From contig JAJYWG010000365.1 of the NCBI GenBank assembly GCA_021791615.1, positions 1-13,535 on the forward strand: a stretch of 13,535 nucleotides of DNA, read 5' to 3'. The notes beneath the pieces were generated by a model. The model made no database searches. It saw only the letters and a program-made list of their open reading frames with translations, and was not told the DNA's origin. Below, in pieces: positions 1-8,018 of this stretch (positions are counted from its first letter, which is position 1; the number at the start of each line of letters is the position of its first letter). The stretch comes from Actinomycetes bacterium. Its GTDB lineage: Bacteria; Actinomycetota; Acidimicrobiia; Acidimicrobiales; RAAP-2. Made by a program: the position numbers and the translations under genes.

Positions 1-265
1 CGTGCCTGCCCCGGCAGGTGAGGTGTGGAGTCTCGTGGCCACGCTTCCCGAACGTCAACGCCAGGTGGTCGTGCTCCGCCATGTCGCCGATGCGAAAGAG
101 CCAGAGATCGCGAGAATGCTCAACATCTCGCGCTCGACAGTCTCGACGACCCTTCGAGACGCTCACCGGCGGCTCGGGTCGCTTCTCGACGACGGCGCTG
201 ATGTCACCGCCGACGCATCCCTCGACACACAGACCCCCAACACGAAGGAGACGGAGGATGTCTGA
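1..265 (+). CDS. RNA polymerase sigma factor (sigma-70/ECF type), C-terminal part only
   Basis: This is the 3' end of a gene that begins before the window; the frame is open to the left edge. The visible 87 residues hold sigma region 4.2: [16 protein letters not shown], then [20 protein letters not shown], the helix-turn-helix that reads the -35 element, followed by a hydrophilic Asp/Thr-rich tail. The motif order and spacing are typical of ECF/SigE-like sigma factors of actinobacteria. The stop (TGA at 263-265) lies inside the next gene, which starts at 258, so the two overlap by 8 bp and are probably translated together. Whether the downstream membrane protein acts as its anti-sigma partner is inference. 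Region 2 cannot be seen, so the exact ECF group is open. Confidence 0.85.
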   Translation, partial: VPAPAGEVWSLVATLPERQRQVVVLRHVADAKEPEIARMLNISRSTVSTTLRDAHRRLGSLLDDGADVTADASLDTQTPNTKETEDV

Positions 266-1430
266 GCTCACCCGGCTCGCACAGCCGCTCATCGACCAGC
301 CTCTCGTGGAACGCCCCGACGTGGGCGCGCTACGCAGTCGCAACCGCCGCAGGCGCCGCCGCCGACTGAGCGGCCTCTGCGTCTTGGTGGTCGTCGCCCT
401 GGTCGGAGCATTCGCTCCCACGCTCCAGGCCAACAAGTCGGGCAATACGCTGGCGACCGGCACCTCCCGCCTAGCCTCCTACTTCGAGGCAAGCGTCAAC
501 GTGCCCGACGCCACGCTCGCGGCGGTGGGGCTGCCATCCTCGGTAGCAGTGCCCACCAAGGTCACACCCACCATCGCCACCGCTCCGAGCAACCAGGTCA
601 TCAGCTATGTCGGTGCCGAGTTCTGCCCTTTCTGCGCCATCCAGCGCTGGTCGCTGCTCGTGGCGCTGTCGAAGTTCGGCACCTTCTCGCACCTGAGCGA
701 CAAGGTGCTCTCGTCGTCCTCGGACGTCTATCCGAACCTGGCCAGTTGGAGCTTCGTCGGGGCGCGTTACACCAGCCCCTACTTCACCTTCGATCCGACC
801 GAGCTCTTCTCGTCCGTGCCTGACGGTTCAGGTGGCTACCAGCCGCTCGAGAAGATGAGCGCCGCGCAGAAGACCGCCTTCGACCAGTTCGACCCGCAAG
901 GCGGCCTGCCATTCGTCGACCTTGGGAACCACTTCGTGACCATCGGGGCAAGCTCTTCGCCGTCCGTGCTGCAGGGCCTCAGCCTGGAGCAGATCGGCTC
1001 GTCGCTCGCTGACCCGGCTAGCCCTGTCGCCCGGGGAGTCGACGGGACTGCTAACTACCTGATCGCAGGCATGTGCTCGATGGTCTCCGGCACCAAGCCG
1101 GCAATCTGCTCCACAGCCACTACTGCCCTGGCGCTCCGCGCGCTGGGCTCAGGATCGTCACCGGCCGGCAGCACCAGTTCGAGCAAGCCCCCCGTGCAGC
1201 CTCCTACCAACGCCCCGATGTCCGAATGGCGGCTTTGGAGCGAGGAGATGCACGCCTACACCTTGCGGGCCGCTGCCGCCTTCGAGCCGACCACCCCTGG
1301 CTGCAGCGTCGATAAGGTCTCGGTGGTCAGCAGCACCTACACCAAGACGACCTTCGGCATACCGCCCGGGGTGAAAGTGTGGGCGATATCGGCTACGGGC
1401 CGGTGCGGACACAAGAGGCTCAGCGGATAG
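258..1430 (+). CDS. Membrane-anchored DUF929-type protein with CPFC motif
   Basis: A 390-residue protein. The ATG at 258 is chosen because an AAGGAG ribosome site (245-250) lies just before it and it overlaps the sigma stop; the frame stays open upstream but that stretch is the sigma gene. Residues 1-36 are cytoplasmic and end in a long Arg run, followed by one membrane segment (about 37-57), giving a probable N-in topology with an exported domain. Residues 112-345 resemble DUF929: [13 protein letters not shown] places a thioredoxin-like Cys123-Pro-Phe-Cys126 at the expected site after a beta strand. A Ser/Pro-rich linker (about 312-330) leads to a C-terminal segment of about 60 residues that I do not recognise. 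The N-terminal layout (acidic start, Arg cluster, single helix) resembles the membrane proteins that usually follow ECF sigma genes. A redox or sensing role is inference. Confidence 0.75.
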   Translation: MSELTRLAQPLIDQPLVERPDVGALRSRNRRRRRRRLSGLCVLVVVALVGAFAPTLQANKSGNTLATGTSRLASYFEASVNVPDATLAAVGLPSSVAVPTKVTPTIATAPSNQVISYVGAEFCPFCAIQRWSLLVALSKFGTFSHLSDKVLSSSSDVYPNLASWSFVGARYTSPYFTFDPTELFSSVPDGSGGYQPLEKMSAAQKTAFDQFDPQGGLPFVDLGNHFVTIGASSSPSVLQGLSLEQIGSSLADPASPVARGVDGTANYLIAGMCSMVSGTKPAICSTATTALALRALGSGSSPAGSTSSSKPPVQPPTNAPMSEWRLWSEEMHAYTLRAAAAFEPTTPGCSVDKVSVVSSTYTKTTFGIPPGVKVWAISATGRCGHKRLSG

Positions 1431-1449
1431 GCAGGCTCAGGCTGGCCTT

Positions 1450-1681
1450 CTACCGGTGATCGGCCTGCTCGCGGCGCATCCACTCCGGCTCGGCACCGCC
1501 GGTAGACGACCTGGCGGCAGGCACGGTCGCAGAAGCGCGCTGATGAGCCGACGGCGGGGTTGGGAAACGGGACGTCGATGCTGGTGACCAAGACGCGCCC
1601 GCAAGCACCGCAGTGGTAGCCGAGGCGCTCGGGGTCCGAAACGTAACGCAGTGTGTCCTTGCTGCTCGTGGCCTTGATGGC
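1450..1681 (-). pseudogene. Broken small zinc-finger-like gene (HCGAC...FCDRACRQ)
   Basis: Read leftward from 1681, one frame encodes YVSDPERLGYHCGACGRVL, then PNPAVGSSARFCDRACRQVV and YRR. It carries a Cys-x2-Cys and a Cys-x3-Cys pair, like the many small actinobacterial proteins with an (F/Y)C-x3-CRQ-x2-YRR ending. Near 1500 the high third-position GC leaves this frame and passes to the neighbouring one, which encodes AEPEWMRREQADHR and stops at 1450-1452. This implies a one-base indel. There is no ATG or GTG after the upstream in-frame stop (1682-1684), so the 5' end also looks lost. I read it as a truncated, frameshifted relic; a sequencing error could explain the shift but not the missing start. 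Function unknown. Confidence 0.5.
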
Positions 1682-1750
1682 TCAGCTGGTAAGGGCAGAG
1701 GATGACGGGAAGGGAAACCCCACTGGTCACTCGAATCCGGTTCTCGATGG
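1671..1750 (+). pseudogene. tRNA-like relic (D-arm and T-arm recognisable)
   Basis: TGGCTCAGCTGGTAAGGGCA (1678-1697) is a good tRNA A-box/D-arm: stem GCTC/GGGC with the GG of the D loop. ACTGG (1722-1726) and CCGGT (1737-1741) can form a T stem around TCGAATCC, but the loop has three extra bases. The distance from the possible acceptor start to the end (about 78 nt) is tRNA-sized. The anticodon stem does not pair and the acceptor pairs poorly, so this is not a working tRNA. It overlaps the 3' end of the leftward membrane-protein gene. It may be a decayed tRNA or a recombined attachment site, or chance. Confidence 0.25.
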
Positions 1751-2221
1751 TCGTACTGCTGTGGCGGATCTATCCGACGATCTCGCACAAGCCAGCGCGA
1801 CCAAGACGGCAACGGGCACGATGAACAGCCCGATGCTGAGCATTCCGAGTAGTGCGAAAACTACGAGCAGCGCGGTCACAGCCCACGCGAGCCACCCCGC
1901 GCCCGGAGCTTGGTTCTTCCGGCGACGCCACAAGGCGAAGGCCACCACGACAACGGAAAAGAGCGGCAGGCTGACAGGTGCTAGCACCTTGAACCCGTTG
2001 ACCTGTACCAGGGTGGCCGACGTGTGTGCGACCTGCGTGGGGATCGTCGCCGGAAATCCAGAGGCGCCGATCGGCGACACCGGAGCAGACGAAGAAGCCG
2101 AGGTGCCGACGTAGAAGGGTGCGCTGAGCGCTGCAGCGAAGAGGCCGGCGCTCCACAGCGCTGCCGCTCCGAGCAGCACGCGGGCGGTCCGATCCGCCCG
2201 CACGCCCGGTCCCGCGGGCAC
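1727..2221 (-). CDS. Small multi-pass membrane protein, second gene of the TetR operon
   Basis: About 164 residues with roughly four membrane segments: one near the N terminus (LLGAAALWSAGLFAAAL), one in the middle (PVSLPLFSVVVVAFALW), a basic WRRRKN loop, then two close together at the C-terminal end (ALLVVFALLGMLSIGLF and IVPVAVLVALA). An extracytoplasmic Ser/Ala-rich stretch lies between the first two. I chose GTG at 2221-2219 because a GGGGAGG ribosome site lies 8 nt before it; a TTG six bases upstream overlaps the TetR stop but would leave only two bases from the ribosome site. No family is recognised. It directly follows the TetR gene on the same strand, so it is probably co-transcribed and controlled by that regulator. 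The C-terminal codons overlap the tRNA-like relic, so its tail may have been acquired by insertion. Confidence 0.7.
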   Translation of the reverse strand: MPAGPGVRADRTARVLLGAAALWSAGLFAAALSAPFYVGTSASSSAPVSPIGASGFPATIPTQVAHTSATLVQVNGFKVLAPVSLPLFSVVVVAFALWRRRKNQAPGAGWLAWAVTALLVVFALLGMLSIGLFIVPVAVLVALACARSSDRSATAVRPSRTGFE

Positions 2222-2223
2222 GG

Positions 2224-2913
2224 TCAAGTCCTCCCCTCGACGACGGAAGGGTTGGTGCGGCCGGGCGCGGCCGGGGCGATGCCGCCCACACCCAGCGTCT
2301 CGACGAGGACCGCGAGCTGCTCGGCGCGATCGAACAAGCTGAGGGCCGCAGCCCGGTCCCCGTCGAGGTGGCTGAGCAGCTCGAGACCGAGGTAGAGAGC
2401 TACGACCCCATAGGCGAGCTCACTCGATGGGATCACCGATCCGATCGCCGAATCGCCGAGGGTCGCGTCGATGATCTGCTGCGCGAAGTGCTTCCATGGT
2501 GCGATACGGAGCGCGACCTCGGCTCCGAGACCTGGTGTCGATGAGGCACCGGCGATCATCTCGACGAGGACCTTCACGTAGCCGGCGTCAATGTCCTCAC
2601 GAAAGATCTCTGCCGCCACCTCGGCGAGCTCTCTTGGCGACCCGACGTGCTCGACTGCCGCGCTGTAGCGCTCGAGGCGGGATCGACTCACCGCGTCGAG
2701 CGCCGCGAGGAGCAAGCTGACGACGGATCCGAAGTGATAGAAGATCAGCGCCTGGTTGCAGCCTGCCCGACCGGCGATGGCCCGAGCGCTCGCACCGGCG
2801 AAACCTTCCGCCTTCAGAGTCTCGATGGCCGCCTCTACGAGCACCCCCTTGGTGGCGGTCGATCTCCCGACTCCCTCGGTCACCAAGCGGCTCGACGTCC
2901 CAGGCCTTGCCAT
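2224..2913 (-). CDS. TetR/AcrR-family transcriptional regulator
   Basis: A 229-residue protein. Residues about 23-70 form the TetR DNA-binding domain: VLVEAAIETLKAEGFAGAS, then ARAIAGRAGCNQALIFYHFG, with the usual helix-turn-helix and the YHFG signature at the start of helix 4. The rest is a helical ligand-binding and dimerisation domain with no recognisable specificity. Start ATG 2913-2911 has an AGGAGAG ribosome site about 9 nt upstream. The promoter region carries a perfect inverted repeat (2940-2953) immediately downstream of a TATGAT -10 box, the normal position for autorepression. The only co-directed neighbour is the small membrane protein, likely its regulated target. The effector is unknown. 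Confidence 0.9.
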   Translation of the reverse strand: MARPGTSSRLVTEGVGRSTATKGVLVEAAIETLKAEGFAGASARAIAGRAGCNQALIFYHFGSVVSLLLAALDAVSRSRLERYSAAVEHVGSPRELAEVAAEIFREDIDAGYVKVLVEMIAGASSTPGLGAEVALRIAPWKHFAQQIIDATLGDSAIGSVIPSSELAYGVVALYLGLELLSHLDGDRAAALSLFDRAEQLAVLVETLGVGGIAPAAPGRTNPSVVEGRT

Positions 2914-2939
2914 ACCCAGACTCTCCTAAGCGATCACAT

Positions 2940-2960
2940 TGAGCACTCGCTCAGATCATA
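2940..2960 (-). promoter_or_regulatory. TetR promoter and operator
   Basis: On the minus strand TATGAT (2960-2955) matches the -10 consensus at five of six bases. Directly downstream is TGAGC-N4-GCTCA (2940-2953 on the plus strand), a perfect 5-bp inverted repeat with a 4-bp spacer that would cover the transcription start. No good -35 is seen. Autorepression by the adjacent TetR protein is inferred from position and symmetry. Confidence 0.55.
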
Positions 2961-3106
2961 GCAGAGCGTAGATGGACCGGAGGCTGCGCCAGATGACCAC
3001 GCTCATCACCGCGACCTGTCGAATGGTTCCGGCGCTCCACGGCGGGATCCGCACCGTGTCATCGCGCAAATCCTGGAACCTTCAGCTCGCCAGGACCGTC
3101 ATAATC

Positions 3107-4183
3107 ATGGTGAGACAAAGCGCCGGCGACCGTGGGCATCGGTGGCACATCGCGAGCGCTCTGGCAGTTGGAGGGCTCATTGCCGCGTCTGCTCTCGCTG
3201 CGTGTGGCGGCCCAGGACGCTCTGCCTTGCCAGGCGGTGCTTCGCCCTCCTCCGGAGCGGCGCCGCGAGCCGCTACGACCAGCAAAGTGGTGCCCTGGTC
3301 GCCTATCCCGCCGGGAGTACCCGCCACCACGGTCGCTCCCACGACCACCACCACCACGCTCGCCCCTGCGCCCCCATGCACCGCGAGTGGCCTGCGAGCC
3401 AAGTCAGGCCAGGGGGGAGCTGCTGCCGGCAACCTCGCCAGCCCGATCGTAGTCACCAACGTCAGCCGTTCGACGTGTCGTCTGTCCGGCTACCCCGACC
3501 TGGTCGGGATCACCAAGAGCGGCGCACTGCACGCCCTCGCCGCCACCCACGCGAGCATGTTCGGGCCACTCGCCCCGGCCGACCTCCGTCCCGGGGAGTC
3601 TGGCCGGCTGGTGATCGGCACCACGGACGGGTGCCCGGCGCTGAACGCGCCGCCAGCGGTCGCTGCGGCCAACTCCGTCGGCCACCGCTTCGACGGAGTC
3701 GAGGTCGTCCTGCCTGACGGGCACGGGATACTTCGGGTCGACCACGTCGTGTTCAACGCAGCCTGCGGGGTCTCGGAAACTGCTCTCGGAGTCGTACCTG
3801 CGACGCCGTCGCCTCCCGCTGGGTCGCTCGCGACGCTCACCGCTACCGCCCACATCCCCAAGCAGATCCGCTCCGGGCGCGAGATGGAATACACCGTCAC
3901 CTTGGCCAACCCAACCCGAACCTCCGTCGAGCTGCATCCCTGCCCCACCTACGAGGAGGCCCTCTACTTCTACGCTCGAGGCGGCAAGACGGACCATGTG
4001 ACTCGCTCCTATACCCTCGACTGCGCCACGGTCCCGGCCATCACGGCTGGCGCCAGCGCCACCTTCGCCATGAAGATCGAGATCCCCCCCGTCACGCTGC
4101 GCACGGTCGCCAAGTTCATATGGGCGATCGACATGTTCACCGGGCCGGCAGCAGGCGGAGTCCTGGTTGTGCTGCCGGGTTGA
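3107..4183 (+). CDS. Secreted lipoprotein with DUF4232-type domain
   Basis: A 358-residue protein from ATG 3107. The N terminus has Arg/His charges, a hydrophobic stretch and the lipobox LAAC with Cys33 as the lipidated residue. This makes 3107 the right start, although the frame is open further upstream. A Pro/Thr/Ser-rich linker follows (about 40-90, with a run of Thr). Then comes a DUF4232-like beta domain (about 90-230: IVVTNVSRSTCRLSGYPDLV, LRPGESGRLVIGTTDGCP), common in actinobacterial cell-surface proteins. The C-terminal third (about 245-345: YTVTLANPTRTSVELHPCP, TAGASATFAMKIEIPP) looks like an immunoglobulin-like beta sandwich. No clear ribosome site is seen; a CATAAT box lies just before the start (3100-3105). 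Role on the cell surface unknown. It is divergent from the TetR gene and convergent with the ybjQ-like gene. Confidence 0.8.
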   Translation: MVRQSAGDRGHRWHIASALAVGGLIAASALAACGGPGRSALPGGASPSSGAAPRAATTSKVVPWSPIPPGVPATTVAPTTTTTTLAPAPPCTASGLRAKSGQGGAAAGNLASPIVVTNVSRSTCRLSGYPDLVGITKSGALHALAATHASMFGPLAPADLRPGESGRLVIGTTDGCPALNAPPAVAAANSVGHRFDGVEVVLPDGHGILRVDHVVFNAACGVSETALGVVPATPSPPAGSLATLTATAHIPKQIRSGREMEYTVTLANPTRTSVELHPCPTYEEALYFYARGGKTDHVTRSYTLDCATVPAITAGASATFAMKIEIPPVTLRTVAKFIWAIDMFTGPAAGGVLVVLPG

Positions 4184-4289
4184 GTCGACTTCGGCTACTT
4201 GATGGCTTGATGGATTCAATGCCCGCCGATCTGCGATCTGACGGCGAAGCAGCCGTGGCGCGCCAACGACGGCCGGCTGCCAGCTGGGC

Positions 4290-4613
4290 CTATCCGAGCT
4301 TACGGGTCCTCACAGCCGTGCCATAAGCACAGATCTCGGTCCAGTTCCCACCCATCTCCGACGTGTCGAAGCGCATCGCCAGCACAGCATCCGCTCCCTT
4401 GGCCTTGGCTTCCTCGACCATTCGGGAGATCACCTCTTCCCTGCTTGCGACGAGGTTCTTCGTCATCCCCTTGAGCTCCCCTCCAGCGATGGACTTGAAC
4501 GCGGCACCGAGCTGAGAGCCGACGTTACGGCTTCGCACTGTCAAGCCGAACACCTCGCCGAGCACCTCTGTGATCTCCCACCCGGGGATGTCGTTCATGG
4601 TCGAGATGAGCAT
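4290..4613 (-). CDS. YbjQ/UPF0145 family protein (DUF74)
   Basis: A 107-residue protein, the usual length of this family. It matches the family along its whole length: ISTMNDIPGWEITEVLGEVF at the start, the central LTVRSRNVGSQLGAAFKSIA and GGELKGMTKNL, the helix REEVISRMVEEAKAKGADAV, and the final TEICAYGTAVR. Members form pentamers and have been proposed to bind metals; no biochemical role is established. The start at 4613-4611 is set by the conserved N terminus and a GGAG ribosome site 5 nt upstream; the frame is open further upstream but that stretch is not family-like. It is a single gene, convergent with the lipoprotein gene. Confidence 0.9.
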   Translation of the reverse strand: MLISTMNDIPGWEITEVLGEVFGLTVRSRNVGSQLGAAFKSIAGGELKGMTKNLVASREEVISRMVEEAKAKGADAVLAMRFDTSEMGGNWTEICAYGTAVRTRKLG

Positions 4614-4869
4614 GGAACTCCAGCGTAGACCCATCCTTCGCAGAGGATGCGAAACGGCGGCGTTGACCGTCCAGATGAGTGACCCGCCGACGAGCCCAAG
4701 TATGTGATTTACGCCACTGGCCCTGACCAGGGAAGTCTCTCGTGGTGTCCTCCAACTTGTTACACACGGGAAGGTCGCGAGTCGCCGAACGGCGGTTGTG
4801 GCAACGATCACGGCAGCCGGGTGATAGCCGAGCACCTGCGCGAAGCGTCGCCTCGAGACACGCTGCTGC

Positions 4870-4895
4870 CGGAGATAGAAACGTTTCTACCTCCG
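4870..4895. promoter_or_regulatory. 26-bp near-perfect palindrome
   Basis: The core TAGAAACGTTTCTA (4876-4889) is a perfect 14-bp palindrome. It extends on each side through CGGAG/CTCCG with only one mismatched pair (4875/4890). It is AT-rich at the centre in GC-rich surroundings, which suits an operator for a dimeric regulator. No adjacent gene is clearly served by it, so the partner is unknown. It has no trailing T run and so is not a typical terminator. Confidence 0.4.
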
Positions 4896-5005
4896 CCTCG
4901 AACGAGCAGGGCGCGAAGAGATGTCCCAGGGGCGATCCGGCGGTCCTGCTTCGAGGACCCCTCGGTCCAGCTCTACCACGCAGATGCTGCGGATCTAGGA
5001 AGATA

Positions 5006-5108
5006 GACGCCGAGCGCGCGTGCCTTCGCAAGCGCTCCAGACGTGACGTTCTCCGCACCTCGGACGTATCGGGGGGCCGTCGTTCTGGCGGGGCGTTCTG
5101 GCCGCGCG
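5006..5108 (+). repeat. Interspersed repeat, copy A
   Basis: First of five copies of the TTCTG-triad repeat. The three words are TTCTC (5049), TTCTG (5083) and TTCTG (5096), at spacing 0, +34 and +47. With copy B it also shares an upstream extension beginning GACGCCGAGCG. It lies in non-coding DNA between the ybjQ-like gene and the antiporter. Confidence 0.75.
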
Positions 5109-5253
5109 TTATGTGCCCTTCCGATGCAGCGTATTGCATCTCGGTCGGCGCCATGCCCGTTGACCTGGCGGGACGGCGGTCCCTCGAGGAGATGCCGGCA
5201 CGCGTCCAATACGCGATGCTCCGTCGTGCCGGAGTGTTTGGCTGCCTCAGCTT

Positions 5254-5445
5254 GTGCATGCAAGGCTCACGGTCGTGACAGAAGACACGATCACCTGGAT
5301 GGTCATGGCCCGAGACGTATCCCATGCGGTGAGGATCCTCAACACCCCACACCCATTCGAGCAGAGCCACCGACGCTCCTGGAAGTACGTATCCAAGGGG
5401 GCTCACGGCATCGCTGCGCATTCCGGTGATCGGGGCTTCCGGTAG
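5254..5445 (+). CDS. Possible small ORF or gene fragment, unknown
   Basis: A 63-residue frame from ATG 5254, containing TITWMVMARDVSHAVRI and SWKYVSKGAHGIAAHSG. About three quarters of its third positions are G or C, better than the alternatives here, and the composition is protein-like. There is no ribosome site, no recognised family and no partner gene. It may be a relic or a chance frame; a start at GTG 5272 is equally possible. It lies head-on to the antiporter gene's 3' end. Confidence 0.25.
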   Translation: MHARLTVVTEDTITWMVMARDVSHAVRILNTPHPFEQSHRRSWKYVSKGAHGIAAHSGDRGFR

Positions 5446-5535
5446 AGGAGAGCAGCCTCCACGAAGTACTCCCGGGATCGCGGCGGCCCGGCGCCAGGAT
5501 CACCCATCTCCTGACTTCCACCTACGATGCTCGAC

Positions 5536-7830
5536 CTACGCGCCTCCCGGTACGTCCGGCATGACCACCAGTACCACCGGGACCGAAGCCGCCTCGATCA
5601 CGTACTGGACCCTGTAACCGAGGAAGGTGCGATTCCCGGTTTGGCGAGAAGTTGCGGCGAGCACCACGAGGTCGGCACCCGTCCTCTCCACCTCGTCCAG
5701 CAGCGCCTCGGCCGGCCGGCCGGAGCCCACCAGACGTGGCCTGGCGTCGGCACCGAGAGACCTGGCACGCGAGCGCGCCTCTACGAGCAGGCGCCTACCC
5801 ATCGCCATCGGCTCGAAGGCCCTGGCTGCGATTCGGATCCTGCTCTCTCGCGCTCCTGCCACCACGTGCAGGAGAACCAGCTCCGCCCCGATCGACGCCG
5901 AGAGGTAGCCCGCCACTTCCTCGGCCGCTCGCGAGGTCGCGGTCCCGGCTACTGGAACGATGACCCGGCGGATGTCCCTCACCACGGGAGTGTGCCGATC
6001 CTCCCTATTGTCCTCGGCACGATGGGAATCGAGCTTGGGCAGGCGGACCACCACGAGCGGGAGATCGCAGGCAGGCATGAGAGCGTCGACCATCGGGGAA
6101 AATAGGCATCCTTCGAGGCGCTCACCGGGCGCTCCCACCACCACCAGCCCGTAACCGAGCCGTGCCTCGCCGAGGAGGGCCTCGGCTACTGCCTCGCAGC
6201 TCGAACCCGAGGGCAGGAGCCGCCGCTCGGTCGAGCGGTCCTCCTCGATCCCCGCCAACGCCACGGCCATCCTCGCGCTAGGGAGCTCCTCGGGCTCATC
6301 GGGCTCATCGGGCGAAGTCTCGGCAGCTAGGGCGCGCGTCTGGGTCGCCTGGAGCTCCTCCTGCGCTCCCGGGCCCACCTGGTCTGCCTCCACCCGCACG
6401 ACAGTGAGCGCGGAGTCCTTCGGAAGGGCTTCGTGCATTAGCTCGGCGGCAAAGCGCGAAGCTCGGCCTCCCCGGCTCGCCAGCAGCACACGCTGGCCTC
6501 GAAGCACTACGTTCGTGGCAAGCTCCTCCTCGTGGCGAAGCCTCTCGCGCTCTTCACCAACCGCCTCGGCCCTGTCGGCAGCACGGCGCAGCACGGGCGA
6601 GACCACGAGCGCCGTCGCGATGGCCATCACAACCACCACCGCATAGGAATCCCGGTCGAAGATTCCCGCGCCAAGCCCAGCAGTGGCGATGATCACCTGC
6701 ATCGTCCCGCGTCCGTTCAGCCCGAGGGCAACTGCCACCCCTTCACGCGGGCCCAATCCACCTACTCGGGCGCCGACAAGTCCCCCAGCCAGCTTCGCCA
6801 CGGCGCCGCCAGCCAGCACCGCCGCGCACCCGAGGAGCACCTCGGGCCTGTCGAAGACCGTGATGTCTACCGCGAACCCAGCCGTAGCAAAATAGAGTGG
6901 GGAGAACACGGCCGCAGTCGCGAGCTCCAGGGAGTTGAGCGCCTCCGCGTGCTTGAAGCGTGAGCCGCCGACGATAAGCCCTGCGAAGAATCCCCCGAGA
7001 GCGGCATCTAGGCCAACCCCGCTGACTGCGGCGGCAGCAGCAAAAGCAAGGACAACCGCGAGGGTGAAGGACCCGGCGACCGCAGGACCTTCACGCCTCA
7101 GCCTCCGCATCAACGCGTCCACGCTGCGCCGACCTGCGATGGCAAGGGAACCGCCTATCAGCGCGAGCCCGATCAGTGCCCTGAGGATCCGCTCTTCGGG
7201 ACTCGCACCCGCACCTGCCCCCGCTATTCCCGTCGCCACGGCGAGGAGGAGGAAGCCCACGAGGTCGTTGGCCGTGCCTGCTGCGAGGAGCACCTGCGCG
7301 AAGTTCCTCCGCATGAGACCCAACTCCCGGAGCATCCCTGCTATGACAGGCAACGAGGAGACGCCCACCGCGGCCGCCAGAAGCACCACGAAAGCGACCC
7401 GGTTCCCCCCTGGTGCAACGAACCGTCCGGGAGCTGCCACTCCGAGGACCACGCCGACCACGAGCGGTATCCCGAGGCCAAGACCGCTCACCCACGAGCT
7501 CGCCTTGCCCAAGCGGCGCAGCAGCCCGAGGTCGGTTTCTGCCCCTATCCGGAACATGAGGAGCACCAGGCCTATCTGCCCGACGCCGAGCAACAGCGTG
7601 ACCGGACCGCTGCCGTGCTGCTCGGGTGGGAAGAGGAGACGCCAGAGGCTCGGCCAGAGTTTGCCGGCAATCGACGGCCCGAGCAGCACACCGCCCACCA
7701 GCTCCCCCGCCAGGGAGGGCTGGCCCATTCGGCGTGCCAGAGTGCCGAGGGCACGCGCGACTACGAGCATCACCGCGAGCTCGGCCAGGAAGACCGTGAC
7801 CTCATGAGCAGGGAGGATCGCTGCACTCAC
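5536..7830 (-). CDS. CPA2-type cation/proton antiporter with two universal-stress (USP) domains
   Basis: A 764-residue inner-membrane protein starting at GTG 7830-7828. Residues 1-415 form about 12 membrane helices of the Na+/H+ exchanger fold: QPSLAGELVGGVLLGPS, the discontinuous-helix site GTANDLVGF (Asn188-Asp189), GGFFAGLIVGGS, FSPLYFATAGFAVD, a Lys near 345, and GLNGRGTMQVIIATAG. The ion site is Asn-Asp rather than the Asp-Asp seen in electrogenic members, so electroneutral exchange is possible but not proven. A charged linker (416-440) leads to USP-like domain 1 (about 445-615) and domain 2 (about 632-757, ending RQTGNRTFLGYRVQYVIEAA, then VPVVLVV). Both lack the usual Gly-Ser of the ATP-binding loop (Tyr in the second), so nucleotide binding is doubtful. 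A likely role is pH or cation homeostasis with a cytoplasmic sensor tail. The upstream ribosome site is weak. Confidence 0.88.
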   Translation of the reverse strand: MSAAILPAHEVTVFLAELAVMLVVARALGTLARRMGQPSLAGELVGGVLLGPSIAGKLWPSLWRLLFPPEQHGSGPVTLLLGVGQIGLVLLMFRIGAETDLGLLRRLGKASSWVSGLGLGIPLVVGVVLGVAAPGRFVAPGGNRVAFVVLLAAAVGVSSLPVIAGMLRELGLMRRNFAQVLLAAGTANDLVGFLLLAVATGIAGAGAGASPEERILRALIGLALIGGSLAIAGRRSVDALMRRLRREGPAVAGSFTLAVVLAFAAAAAVSGVGLDAALGGFFAGLIVGGSRFKHAEALNSLELATAAVFSPLYFATAGFAVDITVFDRPEVLLGCAAVLAGGAVAKLAGGLVGARVGGLGPREGVAVALGLNGRGTMQVIIATAGLGAGIFDRDSYAVVVVMAIATALVVSPVLRRAADRAEAVGEERERLRHEEELATNVVLRGQRVLLASRGGRASRFAAELMHEALPKDSALTVVRVEADQVGPGAQEELQATQTRALAAETSPDEPDEPEELPSARMAVALAGIEEDRSTERRLLPSGSSCEAVAEALLGEARLGYGLVVVGAPGERLEGCLFSPMVDALMPACDLPLVVVRLPKLDSHRAEDNREDRHTPVVRDIRRVIVPVAGTATSRAAEEVAGYLSASIGAELVLLHVVAGARESRIRIAARAFEPMAMGRRLLVEARSRARSLGADARPRLVGSGRPAEALLDEVERTGADLVVLAATSRQTGNRTFLGYRVQYVIEAASVPVVLVVMPDVPGGA

Positions 7831-8018
7831 GCTCTTCGACCCCGGCCTGTTGCGCCTGGCGCGTTCTTCCGATCAGCAGTGCCTGCCCGGCAGAGACGTG
7901 GACGCACCCACCGATCATATGGAGAAGGAAGGCCAGGCGGATGTTCCTTCGACGTCTGGTGCTCTAGGCCCGCGGACAATGGCGTAGCAGTCGGCTTGGT
8001 CTCGACACTGGCAAGCCA
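7831..8018. other. No supported feature
   Basis: This upstream region of the antiporter has no convincing coding frame, no clear -35/-10 pair and no strong hairpin. The antiporter promoter is presumably here. Confidence 0.4.

Larger units (their letters stand above)
4614..5253. other. Mostly non-coding stretch with palindrome and repeat copy A
   Basis: Frames are open on both strands here, but none shows consistent third-position GC, a recognisable family or a ribosome site. The stretch holds the near-perfect palindrome at 4870-4895 and repeat copy A at 5006-5108, both listed separately. Nothing else could be assigned. Confidence 0.5.

Noticed and set aside
3404..4219. 271-residue minus-strand frame
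   Set aside because: It is antisense to the lipoprotein gene, which has a lipobox and recognisable domains; the antisense frame has no motif.
4525..5421. 298-residue minus-strand frame
   Set aside because: It overlaps the ybjQ-like gene on the same strand in another frame, runs through repeat A and has Arg/Pro/Ser-rich, non-protein-like sequence.
6935..7807. Long plus-strand frame opposite the antiporter
   Set aside because: It is antisense to the membrane domain of the antiporter; its Ala/Pro/Arg/Thr-rich composition is the usual shadow of a GC-rich gene.
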